A stretch of 54,430 bases of DNA from Anaerolineales bacterium (GTDB lineage Bacteria > Chloroflexota > Anaerolineae > Anaerolineales > UBA6663), in contig JADZEK010000116.1 of NCBI GenBank assembly GCA_020850595.1, forward strand, positions 1-54,430, given 5' to 3'. Made by a program: the position numbers and the translations under genes. Below the pieces are notes generated by a model that saw only the letters and a list, made by a program, of their open reading frames with translations, searched no databases and was not told the DNA's origin. Shown here one piece after another: positions 34,986-42,860 of the stretch. The stretch's first letter is position 1. Each line of letters starts with the position of its first letter.

Positions 34986-36494
34986 CTAGCCCTGCCAGCC
35001 GGCGTTGAAGGCAGTAATGGCTTCTTTGAGCACGGCTTCGTTCTCGGGCGTGAGAATCTTTTTGGCCTCGATGTCGCGCCCGACTTCGGGGTGTGAGGTT
35101 TCCATGAAGCGGCGGAAGGCGGTTTCCCATTCGCGCATCTTGTCTACGGCGATCTTGTCGGTCAGGCCGCGGGTGCCGGCGTACATGGTCATGACTTGAT
35201 CGGCCAGCGAGACCGGCTCGTACTGCGGCTGCTTGAGGATCTCGGTGAGGCGGTAGCCGCGGTCGAGCTGGCGCTGGGTGCTCTTATCCAGGTCAGAGCC
35301 AAAGGTGGCGAAGGCGGCCAACTCGCGGAAGGCCGCCATGTCGCCCTTGAGCTGACCGGCGACTTGCTTCATGGCTTTGGTTTGAGCGTCGCCGCCCACG
35401 CGTGAGACGGAGATGCCGATGTTGACGGCCGGGCGGATACCGGCGTAGAACAGGTCGGCCTCCAGGTAGATCTGGCCGTCGGTGATGGAGATGACGTTGG
35501 TGGGCACGTAGGCCGACACGTCGCCAAGCAGAGTTTCGATGATTGGCAGCGCGGTGAGCGAGCCGCCGCCGCGGTCGTCGGAGAGCTGGGCGGCGCGCTC
35601 AAGCAGGCGCGAGTGGAGGTAGAACACGTCGCCGGGATAGGCTTCGCGGCCCGGCGGGCGGCGAAGGAGCAGCGACACCTGGCGGTAGGCCCAGGCGTGC
35701 TTGCTCAGGTCGTCGTAGATGATCAGCGCGTCGCGACCGGTCTCCATGAACTCTTCGCCGATGGCGCAGCCAGCGTAGGGGGCAATATACTGCATGGCGG
35801 CCGGGTCGTCGGCCGAGGCGATGACGATGGTGGTGTACTCCATGGCGCCATGCTTTTCGAGGAGGCCGAGGACGCGCGCCACCTGGGCCTTCTTCTGGCC
35901 GATGGCGACGTAGATGCAGAGCAGGTTTTTGCCCTTCTGGTTGATGATGGTGTCAATGGCGATGGCGCTCTTGCCGGTCTGGCGGTCGCCGATGATGAGC
36001 TCGCGTTGGCCGCGGCCGATGGGGATCATGGCGTCAATGGGCTTGATGCCGGTCTGCACCGGGCGCTTGACGTCTTTGCGGTCAATGACGCCGGGGGCAA
36101 TGCGCTCGATGGGGCGGAACTTGTCGGTGGCAATGGGGCCTTTGCCGTCCACCGGCTCGCCCAGGGCGTTGACCACGCGGCCGACCAGGGCGTCGCCCAC
36201 GGGCACGGAGGCGATGCGGCCGGTGCCGCGCACGGTCATGCCCTGCTCGATGCCGCTGTAGTCGCCCATGATGATGATGCCCACGGACTCTTGCTCGAGG
36301 TTGAAGGCGATGCCGATGACGCCGTTGGCAAACTGGACCAGCTCTTGGGCCTGCACGCCGCCCAGCCCCTCGGCCCGAGCGATGCCGTCGCCGGCCTCGA
36401 GGACGGTGCCGACATCTTGCGCGCGTACCTGCGGCTGGAAGGCACTGATTTGGGATTGAAGCGAGGCGGTAAGGTCTTTGACAAAATCCGACAT
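34986..36494 (-). CDS. atpA: F1-ATP synthase alpha subunit
   Basis: The non-catalytic nucleotide-binding subunit of F1. The 502-residue protein has the barrel domain, Walker A GDRQTGKS at about 169-176, [25 protein letters not shown], the segment [20 protein letters not shown], and [14 protein letters not shown] with the arginine finger. The length is typical. ATG at 36494 follows AGG. It is the first gene of the operon atpA-atpG-atpD-atpC-mreB. The delta subunit and all F0 genes (a, b, c) are missing immediately upstream, where proC stands, so the ATP synthase genes are split in this genome. Confidence 0.97.
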   Translation of the reverse strand: MSDFVKDLTASLQSQISAFQPQVRAQDVGTVLEAGDGIARAEGLGGVQAQELVQFANGVIGIAFNLEQESVGIIIMGDYSGIEQGMTVRGTGRIASVPVGDALVGRVVNALGEPVDGKGPIATDKFRPIERIAPGVIDRKDVKRPVQTGIKPIDAMIPIGRGQRELIIGDRQTGKSAIAIDTIINQKGKNLLCIYVAIGQKKAQVARVLGLLEKHGAMEYTTIVIASADDPAAMQYIAPYAGCAIGEEFMETGRDALIIYDDLSKHAWAYRQVSLLLRRPPGREAYPGDVFYLHSRLLERAAQLSDDRGGGSLTALPIIETLLGDVSAYVPTNVISITDGQIYLEADLFYAGIRPAVNIGISVSRVGGDAQTKAMKQVAGQLKGDMAAFRELAAFATFGSDLDKSTQRQLDRGYRLTEILKQPQYEPVSLADQVMTMYAGTRGLTDKIAVDKMREWETAFRRFMETSHPEVGRDIEAKKILTPENEAVLKEAITAFNAGWQG

Positions 36495-36729
36495 GCTACC
36501 TCCGGTGGGGGGCTGCTGGTTTATCCAGGTTGAGTTGAGCGCCGGCCGCCGGGGCTTGGCAGCCCCCCGCAGCGGGCGCGGCGATGTAACGTGCAGAAAC
36601 GTGCGCGAACTTGATCTTGCGATTTATGCGCCGGGAGGGCGCCTGTGCCATTCTGGTTAGGTGTGGGCGGCTCACACGGCGGCCGCAAGCGGGTAACGTT
36701 CGTGACGGCGTGACACCAGTACGCGTGAA

Positions 36730-36758
36730 AATATAACCGAAATCAGTTCAATTGTCCA
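36730..36758 (-). promoter_or_regulatory. Promoter of the atpAGDC-mreB operon
   Basis: On the minus strand: TGGACA (36758-36753, one mismatch), a 17-bp spacer and TATATT (36735-36730). The start point is near 36723. The -35 box lies within a Rex-like operator. Confidence 0.65.
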
Positions 36759-36769
36759 GCAGTTCACAA
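36752..36769 (-). promoter_or_regulatory. Rex operator over the -35 box of the atpA promoter
   Basis: On the minus strand TTGTGAACTGCTGGACAA matches 12 of the 14 fixed positions of the Rex consensus TTGTGAA-N4-TTCACAA, with the left half-site perfect. It covers the whole -35 box, where Rex would block RNA polymerase. Rex is encoded at 30310-30930 in this window. Confidence 0.6.
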
Positions 36770-36881
36770 AGTAACCTGACCATCATTATACGCGAGGTCG
36801 CATTGCGGCCACGAGGCGGTGGCGCTTGCCGGGACAAAGGCGATGACGGTTCACGGGCGGCAACGTCGCGGCGTGACAGGC

Positions 36882-37733
36882 CTATGATTTATCTGGTTCC
36901 AGGCCCCCACCCCGCTTGCGGCCCTGGCCGAGGGCTACACTGCGCTGGTAGGCGGCCCAGACAGCGCGTGAGATGGCGGTGCGAAAACCGGCCTTTTCCA
37001 GGTAATAGAGTGCTTCGGCGCTGGTGCCGCCAGGCGAGGTGACTTGATTGCGCAGGCGCGCCATGTGGTTGGGTGTGTGCTGATAGTAGTCTACCGAGCC
37101 TTTGAGGGTCTGGACGACCAACTGCTCGGCCACGCGGCGCGAGAAGCCCAGGTGGACACCGGCGTCTACTAGGGCCTCCATGAAGAGGAAGACGTAGGCG
37201 GGGCCGCTGCCGGAGAGGGCGGTGGCCATGTCGAGCTGGTCTTCGTTGTCGGCCTCGACCTCCTGGCCCAGGGCGCAGAGCAGCAGGCGGGCTTGCTCGC
37301 GCTGGGTGGGGCTGACGGCCTGAGCGGCGATCCACACGGTAATGCCCTGCCCAATTTGGGCCGGGGTGTTGGGCATGGAGCGCACGACGGCGGCATGACC
37401 CAGGCCCGCGCTGATGCTGTCTATCCGCGCGCCGGCGACGATGGAGACGACCACGGCGTCGGGGGCGATGTGGCTGCGCAGGGCGGGCATGACCTTGGGC
37501 AGCACCTGCGGTTTGACGGCCAGCACCACCATCTGCGCGCCCGCGACGGCGGCGACGTTGTCGGTGGTGGCGGCGATGTGGTAGCGCTGGGCCAGCTCCT
37601 GGCCGCGCTCGGCCCGGGGGCCGGAGGCGATGAGGTTGTGGGCCTGGGCGATGCCGGGGCCAACCAGCCCCTGGAGCATGGCTTCGGCCATGGCGCCGTA
37701 GCCAACGAAAGCGATGCGCGTATCGGTTAACAT
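36882..37733 (-). CDS. proC: Pyrroline-5-carboxylate reductase
   Basis: ProC performs the last step of proline synthesis, reducing pyrroline-5-carboxylate with NADPH. The 283-residue protein has the Rossmann start (IAFVGYGAMAEAMLQGL), VVLAVKPQVLPKVM, VVRSMPNTPAQIGQGITVW, and the C-terminal family motif TALSGSGPAYVFLFMEALVDAGVHLG, followed by QVTSPGGTSAEALYYLEKAGFR. The C-terminal tail is short and basic. ATG at 37733 follows ruvA by 17 bp. It is the last gene of the yebC-ruvC-ruvA-proC cluster. Confidence 0.96.
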   Translation of the reverse strand: MLTDTRIAFVGYGAMAEAMLQGLVGPGIAQAHNLIASGPRAERGQELAQRYHIAATTDNVAAVAGAQMVVLAVKPQVLPKVMPALRSHIAPDAVVVSIVAGARIDSISAGLGHAAVVRSMPNTPAQIGQGITVWIAAQAVSPTQREQARLLLCALGQEVEADNEDQLDMATALSGSGPAYVFLFMEALVDAGVHLGFSRRVAEQLVVQTLKGSVDYYQHTPNHMARLRNQVTSPGGTSAEALYYLEKAGFRTAISRAVWAAYQRSVALGQGRKRGGGLEPDKS

Positions 37734-37750
37734 GGGTCGGTGGGGGAAGG

Positions 37751-38335
37751 TTAGCTGGTGAAGTATTGCAGGGCCAGGCGGAGCTTATCTTCCACGCTAG
37801 CGCCCTGCCCTTTCGGGATGTTCTGCACAGCAGCCTGGGCCTCGACCACGCTGTAGCCGAGGGCGGTGAGGGCGCTGAGGACCTCGGTGTCAAGGTCGGC
37901 GGTGGAGCTCAGGGCGGCGAGGCCGAACTCGACGCCGAGTTTGTCTTTGAGGGCGAAGACGATCTTCTCGGCCGTCTTGCGGCCAACGCCGGGCACGCGG
38001 TCGAGCACCTCCGGCTGGTCGGCGCTGACGGCCTGGCGGAGCACATCTACCGAGAGCGAGGAGAGCACGGCGAGCGCCAGCCGCGGGCCGACGCCCTGCA
38101 CGGTGAGCAGCAACTCAAACAGGCGGCGTTCGTCTTCACTCGGGAAGCCAAAGAGCGAGAGGGCGTCTTCGCGCACGATCAGATAGGTGTGCAGAAAGAC
38201 CGGCCGCCCGACGCCATCCAGGGCGTCGAAGACGCTGGAGGGCACACTGACCTTAAAGCCGACGCCGCCCACCTCGACGACCAGGAGGTTGGGCGGGTCT
38301 ACGACCAGCGCGGTGCCGCGCAGCGAAGCGATCAT
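37751..38335 (-). CDS. ruvA: Holliday junction branch migration protein RuvA
   Basis: RuvA binds four-way DNA junctions and loads the RuvB motor. The 194-residue protein has the N-terminal OB fold (MIASLRGTALVVDPPNLLVVEVGGVGFKV), the helix-hairpin-helix domain (LLTVQGVGPRLALAVLSSL, LDRVPGVGRKTAEKIVFALKDKL), and a C-terminal RuvB-binding domain (LTALGYSVVEAQAAV). ATG at 38335 directly abuts the stop of ruvC. RuvB is not in the window, so the ruv genes are split. Confidence 0.96.
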   Translation of the reverse strand: MIASLRGTALVVDPPNLLVVEVGGVGFKVSVPSSVFDALDGVGRPVFLHTYLIVREDALSLFGFPSEDERRLFELLLTVQGVGPRLALAVLSSLSVDVLRQAVSADQPEVLDRVPGVGRKTAEKIVFALKDKLGVEFGLAALSSTADLDTEVLSALTALGYSVVEAQAAVQNIPKGQGASVEDKLRLALQYFTS

Positions 38336-38824
38336 CTAGCCGATCAACGCCTTAAGACGGGCCGAATGTAGGTGGCAGATGGCGACGGCCAGGGCGTCGG
38401 CGGCGTCGTCGGGCCGGGGCAGCTCGGCCAGGTTGAGGACGGCCTGCACCATGCCCTGCATTTGCCGCTTGTCGGCGGCGCCATAGCCCGCCACCGCCTG
38501 CTTGACATCACGCGGGGTGTATTCGCCGATGGTCAGGCCGGCCTGGGCCATGGCCAGCAGCGCCACACCGCGGGCCTGCCCGACCGTCATGGCGGTGCTC
38601 ACATTCTTTTGAAAGAACAGCTTTTCCACCGCGCCGGTAACGGGCCGGTGCTGGGCAATGACGGCCTGCAACTGTTGATAGAGCAAGACCAGGCGCTCGG
38701 GCATGGGTGCGCCGGCGGGCGTGAGGAGGGCGCCATAGGCGACGACCTCCGGCCCGTTTTCGGCGTCGCGCACCAGGCCATAGCCGGTGGTGGCCGTGCC
38801 GGGGTCAATACCAAGCACAATCAT
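38336..38824 (-). CDS. ruvC: Holliday junction resolvase RuvC
   Basis: RuvC cuts Holliday junctions symmetrically. The 162-residue protein matches the family length. The four acidic residues are visible: D7 in IVLGIDPGTATTGYGLV, the Glu in GAVEKLFFQKN (about residue 67) and two Asp in RPDDAADALAVA near 138-141. TPRDVKQAVAGYGAADKRQM is the usual DNA-binding loop. ATG at 38824 is 27 bp after yebC and the stop adjoins the ruvA start. Confidence 0.96.
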   Translation of the reverse strand: MIVLGIDPGTATTGYGLVRDAENGPEVVAYGALLTPAGAPMPERLVLLYQQLQAVIAQHRPVTGAVEKLFFQKNVSTAMTVGQARGVALLAMAQAGLTIGEYTPRDVKQAVAGYGAADKRQMQGMVQAVLNLAELPRPDDAADALAVAICHLHSARLKALIG

Positions 38825-38851
38825 GCGCAGGCCACCGGCCGGCGGCCGGCG

Positions 38852-39607
38852 CTAGGCCGCTTCCAGCGCGGCGATGGCGGCGTCGGTGAACTCCAGGTTG
38901 CTGTAGACGTTCTGGACATCGTCTAGCTCTTCGAGCTGCTCGATGAGCTTCATGACCTGGACGGCAGGCTCGGGGTCGAGTTCGATCTTTTGGTTCGGCT
39001 CCATGCGCAGCTCGGACTCGGTGATCTTGACGCCGGCCTGGTCGAGGGCCTGCACCACGGTGTGGTAGTTCTCGGCCGGGGCGTAGATCTCGATCTCTTC
39101 GTCGCCGGGCAGCACGTCGTCGGCGCCGGCGTCGGCGCCGATCTCAAAAATCTTGTCGGGGTCGTTGCCGGCGGCGGGCACGGTGATGTAGGCTTTGCGG
39201 GTGAACTGCCAGGAGACGGCGCCGCCCTCGGCCATGGAGCCGTTGGCGCGGGTGACGACGCGCCGCAGGTCGGAGATGCTGCGGTTGCGGTTGTCGGTGA
39301 CGACCTGGATCAGCAGGCCGACGCCGTGCGGGCCGTAGCCTTCGTACATGATTGACTCGAAGGCCACGCCGTCTTTGTCTTCGCCCGAGCCGCGCTTGAT
39401 GGCGCGCTCGATGTTTTCCTTGGGCATGGAGTTGCTGCGCGCCTTATCCACGGCCAGGCGCAATTTGAAGTTGCTGTCCAGGCTGCCGCCGCCCTCGCGG
39501 GCCGCGATGGCGATTTCGCGCGCCAGGCGGGTGAAGAGTTGCCCACGCCGCGCATCGGCTACGCCTTTTTGATGCTTAATGGTCTTCCATTTTGAGTGAC
39601 CTGACAT
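38852..39607 (-). CDS. YebC/PmpR-family protein
   Basis: YebC-family proteins bind DNA as regulators in some bacteria and help ribosomes pass polyproline stretches in others. The 251-residue protein has the canonical start MSGHSKWKTIKHQKGVADARRG, the central segment DSNFKLRLAVDKARSNSMPKENIERAIKRG, EGYGPHGVGLLIQVVTDNRNR and a C-terminal acidic part. I place the start at 39607, with AAGGAG 8 nt upstream, rather than at a longer reading to 39625. It heads a cluster with ruvC and ruvA, the conserved gene neighbourhood of this family. Confidence 0.96.
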   Translation of the reverse strand: MSGHSKWKTIKHQKGVADARRGQLFTRLAREIAIAAREGGGSLDSNFKLRLAVDKARSNSMPKENIERAIKRGSGEDKDGVAFESIMYEGYGPHGVGLLIQVVTDNRNRSISDLRRVVTRANGSMAEGGAVSWQFTRKAYITVPAAGNDPDKIFEIGADAGADDVLPGDEEIEIYAPAENYHTVVQALDQAGVKITESELRMEPNQKIELDPEPAVQVMKLIEQLEELDDVQNVYSNLEFTDAAIAALEAA

Positions 39608-39702
39608 CGCACGCGCTCCTTGCAAGGTGTCGGTTGTTCAACCAGGGCGTGTCCCGCGGGCGGGTGTCACGAACCTGAGGCTCATTCGTTTGAGGGCCAA
39701 TA

Positions 39703-39711
39703 ATTATACCA
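39703..39711 (-). promoter_or_regulatory. Extended -10 promoter of the yebC-ruvC-ruvA-proC cluster
   Basis: On the minus strand TGGTATAAT, an extended -10 box with a perfect TATAAT (39708-39703). The start point would be near 39696, about 90 nt before yebC. Confidence 0.5.
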
Positions 39712-39841
39712 TCGGCGGAAAAACCGCCTGGCACGAACGGACGCAGGTTGTCTGGCATTGGGGGTCAGGAACAACGCCCAAACCGGCCAAGGAGGCCGGC
39801 AGCAGGCCGCTGGGCGGGGCGGCGGCGCAGACAGGCGTGAG

Positions 39842-39847
39842 TATAAT
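39842..39847 (+). promoter_or_regulatory. -10 box of the TPR/zinc-ribbon gene, likely leaderless
   Basis: A perfect TATAAT ends 8 nt before the ATG at 39856. There is no Shine-Dalgarno and no clear -35 box, so the message probably starts at or just before the start codon. Confidence 0.5.
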
Positions 39848-39855
39848 CTGGGCGC

Positions 39856-41070
39856 ATGGAGGCGGAGGAGCGCCAGCGCCAGCTAAATGAGGGCATCGCG
39901 GCGGTGCGCCAGGGCGACCGGGCGCGCGGGCGTGAGTTGCTGCTGCGCGTGGTGGAAGCGGACGAGCGCAGCGAGCCGGGCTGGCTGTGGCTGGCCGCGG
40001 CGTTGGACGACCCGAGCGATCAACTGACGGCGCTGGAGAACGTGCTGGCGCTGAACCCACGCCACGCCCAGGCACAGGCGCGCGCGGCCGCACTGCGCGC
40101 CCAACTGGGACAAGCGCCATCCCCGGCCCCGCACTTGCCTGAGCCGCCCCAAGCCCACACCGCGCTCGACACCACGCTTTCGCCCGCCGAAGCCGCCTGG
40201 CGGCCGGTGGAACCCAGGGCCACGCCGCCGGTGGTCGTGCAACCACCGCCGACGGCCAGCGGCGAGGTAGACCTGACGACGTTTGAGGATGATCCGTACC
40301 AATGCGCCTACTGCGGGCGGCCAACCGCGCCGGAGGACACCCGCTGCCCGTTCTGCGGCCGTGACCTGCTGATGGCCGGGTTTTGGAAGGGCGGGCCTTA
40401 TTTGTACTGGCTGCTGATCTTAGTGGGGCTGCAACTGCAAGCCGGCATGCTGGAATTGATCGGCGCCTTCGTGCAGCAATACTACCCGGAGGTAGTGAAC
40501 CGGCTGCCGGGCGTAGGGCCGCTCCTGGTGACGCCGCTGCTGCCGGCGGCGCTGCGGCTGGTGGGCTGGGCGCCGGCGCTGCTGCTATTCCTGCAAGACC
40601 ACCGCCGCGCCTACCAGGTGGCGGCGGTGGTGGCGCTGGCCGACGGGGCCTGGATCGGCGCGGCCTACAGCGCGGGTTGGCTGAGCGCGCCATTGGCGCT
40701 GGTGAACGCAGTGCTGGGCGGCGCGGCCGGCGCGCTGGCGCTGGTGGCGCTGATTAGCCAGGCGCAGGCGCGGCTGCGGCGGCGGGTGGTTCTGGCACGG
40801 GGGAGGCAGAGCGCGCCGCAGATGCACGAGGCGGCGGAGGGCTTTGCACGCCAGGGGATGTGGGCGCTGGCGGCGTATCACTGGCGGCGGGCGATTGGGA
40901 AAGACCCGCGCAACCTGGAATATTACCGGGGGCTGGGCCGCGCGCAAGTGGCGCTGAAGCAGTACGCGCAGGCGGTGAAGACGTTTCGTTCCGGCCTGGA
41001 GCTGGCCCCCGGCGACCGCGAGTTCACGCGGCTGATCGAGTCGGTGCGGGCGCAGGCGCGCAGCAGCTAG
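39856..41070 (+). CDS. Membrane protein with TPR ends and a central zinc ribbon
   Basis: A 404-residue protein with three parts. The N-terminal 80 residues form TPR-like helices (NEGIAAVRQGDRARGRELLLRVVEADERSEPGWLWLAAAL, a phrase often seen in Chloroflexota proteins). A Pro-rich linker leads to a zinc ribbon with CAYCG and CPFCG at about 151-171. About four membrane helices follow (178-200, 215-235, 245-265, 275-300). The C-terminal 90 residues form two more TPR units (GMWALAAYHWRRAIGKDPRNLEYYRGLGRAQVALKQYAQAVKTF). I recognise no enzyme. A role in assembling or scaffolding membrane protein complexes is a guess. Convergent with the metzincin gene; the two stop codons share CTAG at 41067-41070. 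Confidence 0.82.
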   Translation: MEAEERQRQLNEGIAAVRQGDRARGRELLLRVVEADERSEPGWLWLAAALDDPSDQLTALENVLALNPRHAQAQARAAALRAQLGQAPSPAPHLPEPPQAHTALDTTLSPAEAAWRPVEPRATPPVVVQPPPTASGEVDLTTFEDDPYQCAYCGRPTAPEDTRCPFCGRDLLMAGFWKGGPYLYWLLILVGLQLQAGMLELIGAFVQQYYPEVVNRLPGVGPLLVTPLLPAALRLVGWAPALLLFLQDHRRAYQVAAVVALADGAWIGAAYSAGWLSAPLALVNAVLGGAAGALALVALISQAQARLRRRVVLARGRQSAPQMHEAAEGFARQGMWALAAYHWRRAIGKDPRNLEYYRGLGRAQVALKQYAQAVKTFRSGLELAPGDREFTRLIESVRAQARSS

Positions 41071-42848
41071 CGCCGATCGAGCGTATAAGTGCGGCGGGTG
41101 ACGCGCACGCCATCACTCGCCTGCACCTCTATCAACCAATACGGACCGGCGGGCAGACCGCCATCCACTAGAGACAACTTCGGCACATTGGTGGCCGGAG
41201 CGATCAATGTCCAAGTAGCGCCACCATCGCCAGATACGCTCAGGCGATAAGTTACGCCGGGCTCACCGGCGTCCAGCCGCCAATCGAATTTGCCATTCGC
41301 CTGAGCATTCAGGGTGCCCGAGGGCCTTAGCGTGGGAGCAGGACCGGACGCCGCCCGCTCCCAGAGCACCGCCCCACCCTGCACCAGGCGCAGCCTCACC
41401 GCGCCATCCAAAACGGGCAGAGCCACGCGAAAGCCGAGCGCGTCAGCGGTCTGGTTGGGCGCCCCACCCTGAACATCCTGAGCCGCCTCGACCGGCGTGA
41501 AGTCCTGCGCGGCCAGCACCTGCCCCTGGGCATCAAGCACTTGCAACTGATATGGGCCGGACTGGGCAGCGATCTGAGCCGAGGGCACGCGCTCGACGAA
41601 GGCGGGGTAGACCTGCGGCGCGCCGCCTGAAGCGAGCCAGCCCGAGACGACCAGGGCGTCGGTCACATTGCCATTGGCCGTCGCTTGCGCGGTGACCAGG
41701 GCGTTGGCGATGTTGTAGTAAGTAAAGTCCGACGTCCACTCCGGGCCGCAGTAACTCATGTAGTCTTTGTAGACATTGGGCGCGTAGAGCAGGCCGGTCG
41801 CGGGGTCGTAGCCCCACTGGCCGATGGGCGCGCCGCCGGGATAGGGGTAAGGCCCAGGGCCAGATGGATTGCCGCATGGCGCATGTAGCCGCCCAAAGTT
41901 GTGGCCCATCTCGTGCGTGAAGGTGGGGCTGGCCTCATTGCGGTTGGAGACGAAGCCCGCAAAGCCGGCCGAGGACTTGAGGCCGATCCAGCCGATGCCG
42001 GCGATGCAGCCGCCCGAGCAGCCGTCCACGGCCACGCTATCCACCAGGCCATAGTAGAGCTTGGTTTGGCTGGGGTCTTCGCCGGCGTGGATGGTGGTGA
42101 CGGCATCCAGGAGAGCGTTCCAGCCGCCGCCGGTGCGCAGGTCGCCGGTGAAGTTGAGGGCCGAACCGCGCACGGTGTAATTGATCTGCGAGACCGGGAA
42201 GACCTTGAAGGGCATCCAGGTGAGGTAACTCAGGTCGGCGGTGGGCGGCAGGCTGACGGGTGCGCCAGGGCGGGCGTACTGCACGGGCACGATCACCACG
42301 TCGAGCGTGGGCACGTTGACAAAGTTGAACGCTTGCTGCCCGCTACCGCTGGGGAAGCGGTTGTTGCCTTCGTCGCTCTCGGGCAGGAGGTTGTCGGGGT
42401 CGAGCTGCAAGACGTAGCTCGTGCCAGGGGCCAGCCAGCCAGCGGGCAGACTGAAGTTGAGCGTGTGGGCCAGGTTGCCTTCGTTAGTCGCGGCAAACAC
42501 CGTCTGTGGGCCGACGGTGAGCGAATCCTGCGGGTTGCCGCCGACGTAGCGGGTGAGGCGGGCCGCCACGCCTTCGAGGTGGTCGGGGCCGGTGACGGTG
42601 ACGAACACGCGCAGCAGCGCGGGGCGATGGGCGACGTGGACGGTGTAGCTGTCGCCCAGGGTGATGCCCTGGATGACCTCGACGCGGCTGACGGCGACAT
42701 CACCGAGGGGGTAGTAGCGCGAGATGAGCGGGAGATAGCTGACGACAGGCTCGCCCGCGGCGGCCGGAGCGCCCACCGGCGCACCGGCCAGCAGCAGCGC
42801 CAACACGCACAGCCTGAGCAGCCCCCGCCACGAAACGCCGTGCCACAT
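41067..42848 (-). CDS. Secreted metzincin-type zinc metallopeptidase
   Basis: A 593-residue exported protein. A signal peptide (hydrophobic about 9-28) is followed by an N-terminal domain (about 45-160) that resembles a CARDB-type fold (ESDEGNNRF is typical). The catalytic domain has the metzincin zinc site H312-E-M-G-H316-N-F-G-R-L-H322 and a Met-turn with M364 in DYMSYC, 42 residues later. A C-terminal region (about 400-590) with immunoglobulin-like strands follows (RLSVSGDGGATWTLI). I cannot place it in a MEROPS subfamily by eye; the zinc site is most like the reprolysin-type or M43 group. ATG at 42848 is 12 bp after the VWA gene, so it is likely cotranscribed with it. Confidence 0.85.
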   Translation of the reverse strand: MWHGVSWRGLLRLCVLALLLAGAPVGAPAAAGEPVVSYLPLISRYYPLGDVAVSRVEVIQGITLGDSYTVHVAHRPALLRVFVTVTGPDHLEGVAARLTRYVGGNPQDSLTVGPQTVFAATNEGNLAHTLNFSLPAGWLAPGTSYVLQLDPDNLLPESDEGNNRFPSGSGQQAFNFVNVPTLDVVIVPVQYARPGAPVSLPPTADLSYLTWMPFKVFPVSQINYTVRGSALNFTGDLRTGGGWNALLDAVTTIHAGEDPSQTKLYYGLVDSVAVDGCSGGCIAGIGWIGLKSSAGFAGFVSNRNEASPTFTHEMGHNFGRLHAPCGNPSGPGPYPYPGGAPIGQWGYDPATGLLYAPNVYKDYMSYCGPEWTSDFTYYNIANALVTAQATANGNVTDALVVSGWLASGGAPQVYPAFVERVPSAQIAAQSGPYQLQVLDAQGQVLAAQDFTPVEAAQDVQGGAPNQTADALGFRVALPVLDGAVRLRLVQGGAVLWERAASGPAPTLRPSGTLNAQANGKFDWRLDAGEPGVTYRLSVSGDGGATWTLIAPATNVPKLSLVDGGLPAGPYWLIEVQASDGVRVTRRTYTLDRR

Positions 42849-42860
42849 GCTTATACCCGC

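Larger units (their letters stand above)
36495..36881. other. Intergenic region between atpA and proC
   Basis: This 387-bp stretch, the longest non-coding one, holds the atpA promoter and a Rex-like operator (36730-36769). It leaves a leader of about 230 nt before atpA, in which GTGTG/CACAC at 36661-36677 is the only clear inverted repeat. A second TATAAT on the minus strand at 36790-36785 lacks a -35 box. I see no credible gene or RNA here. Confidence 0.6.

Noticed and set aside
36785..36790. A second TATAAT on the minus strand as the main atpA promoter
   Set aside because: No -35 box at any reasonable distance; the TGGACA-17-TATATT pair closer to atpA is better.
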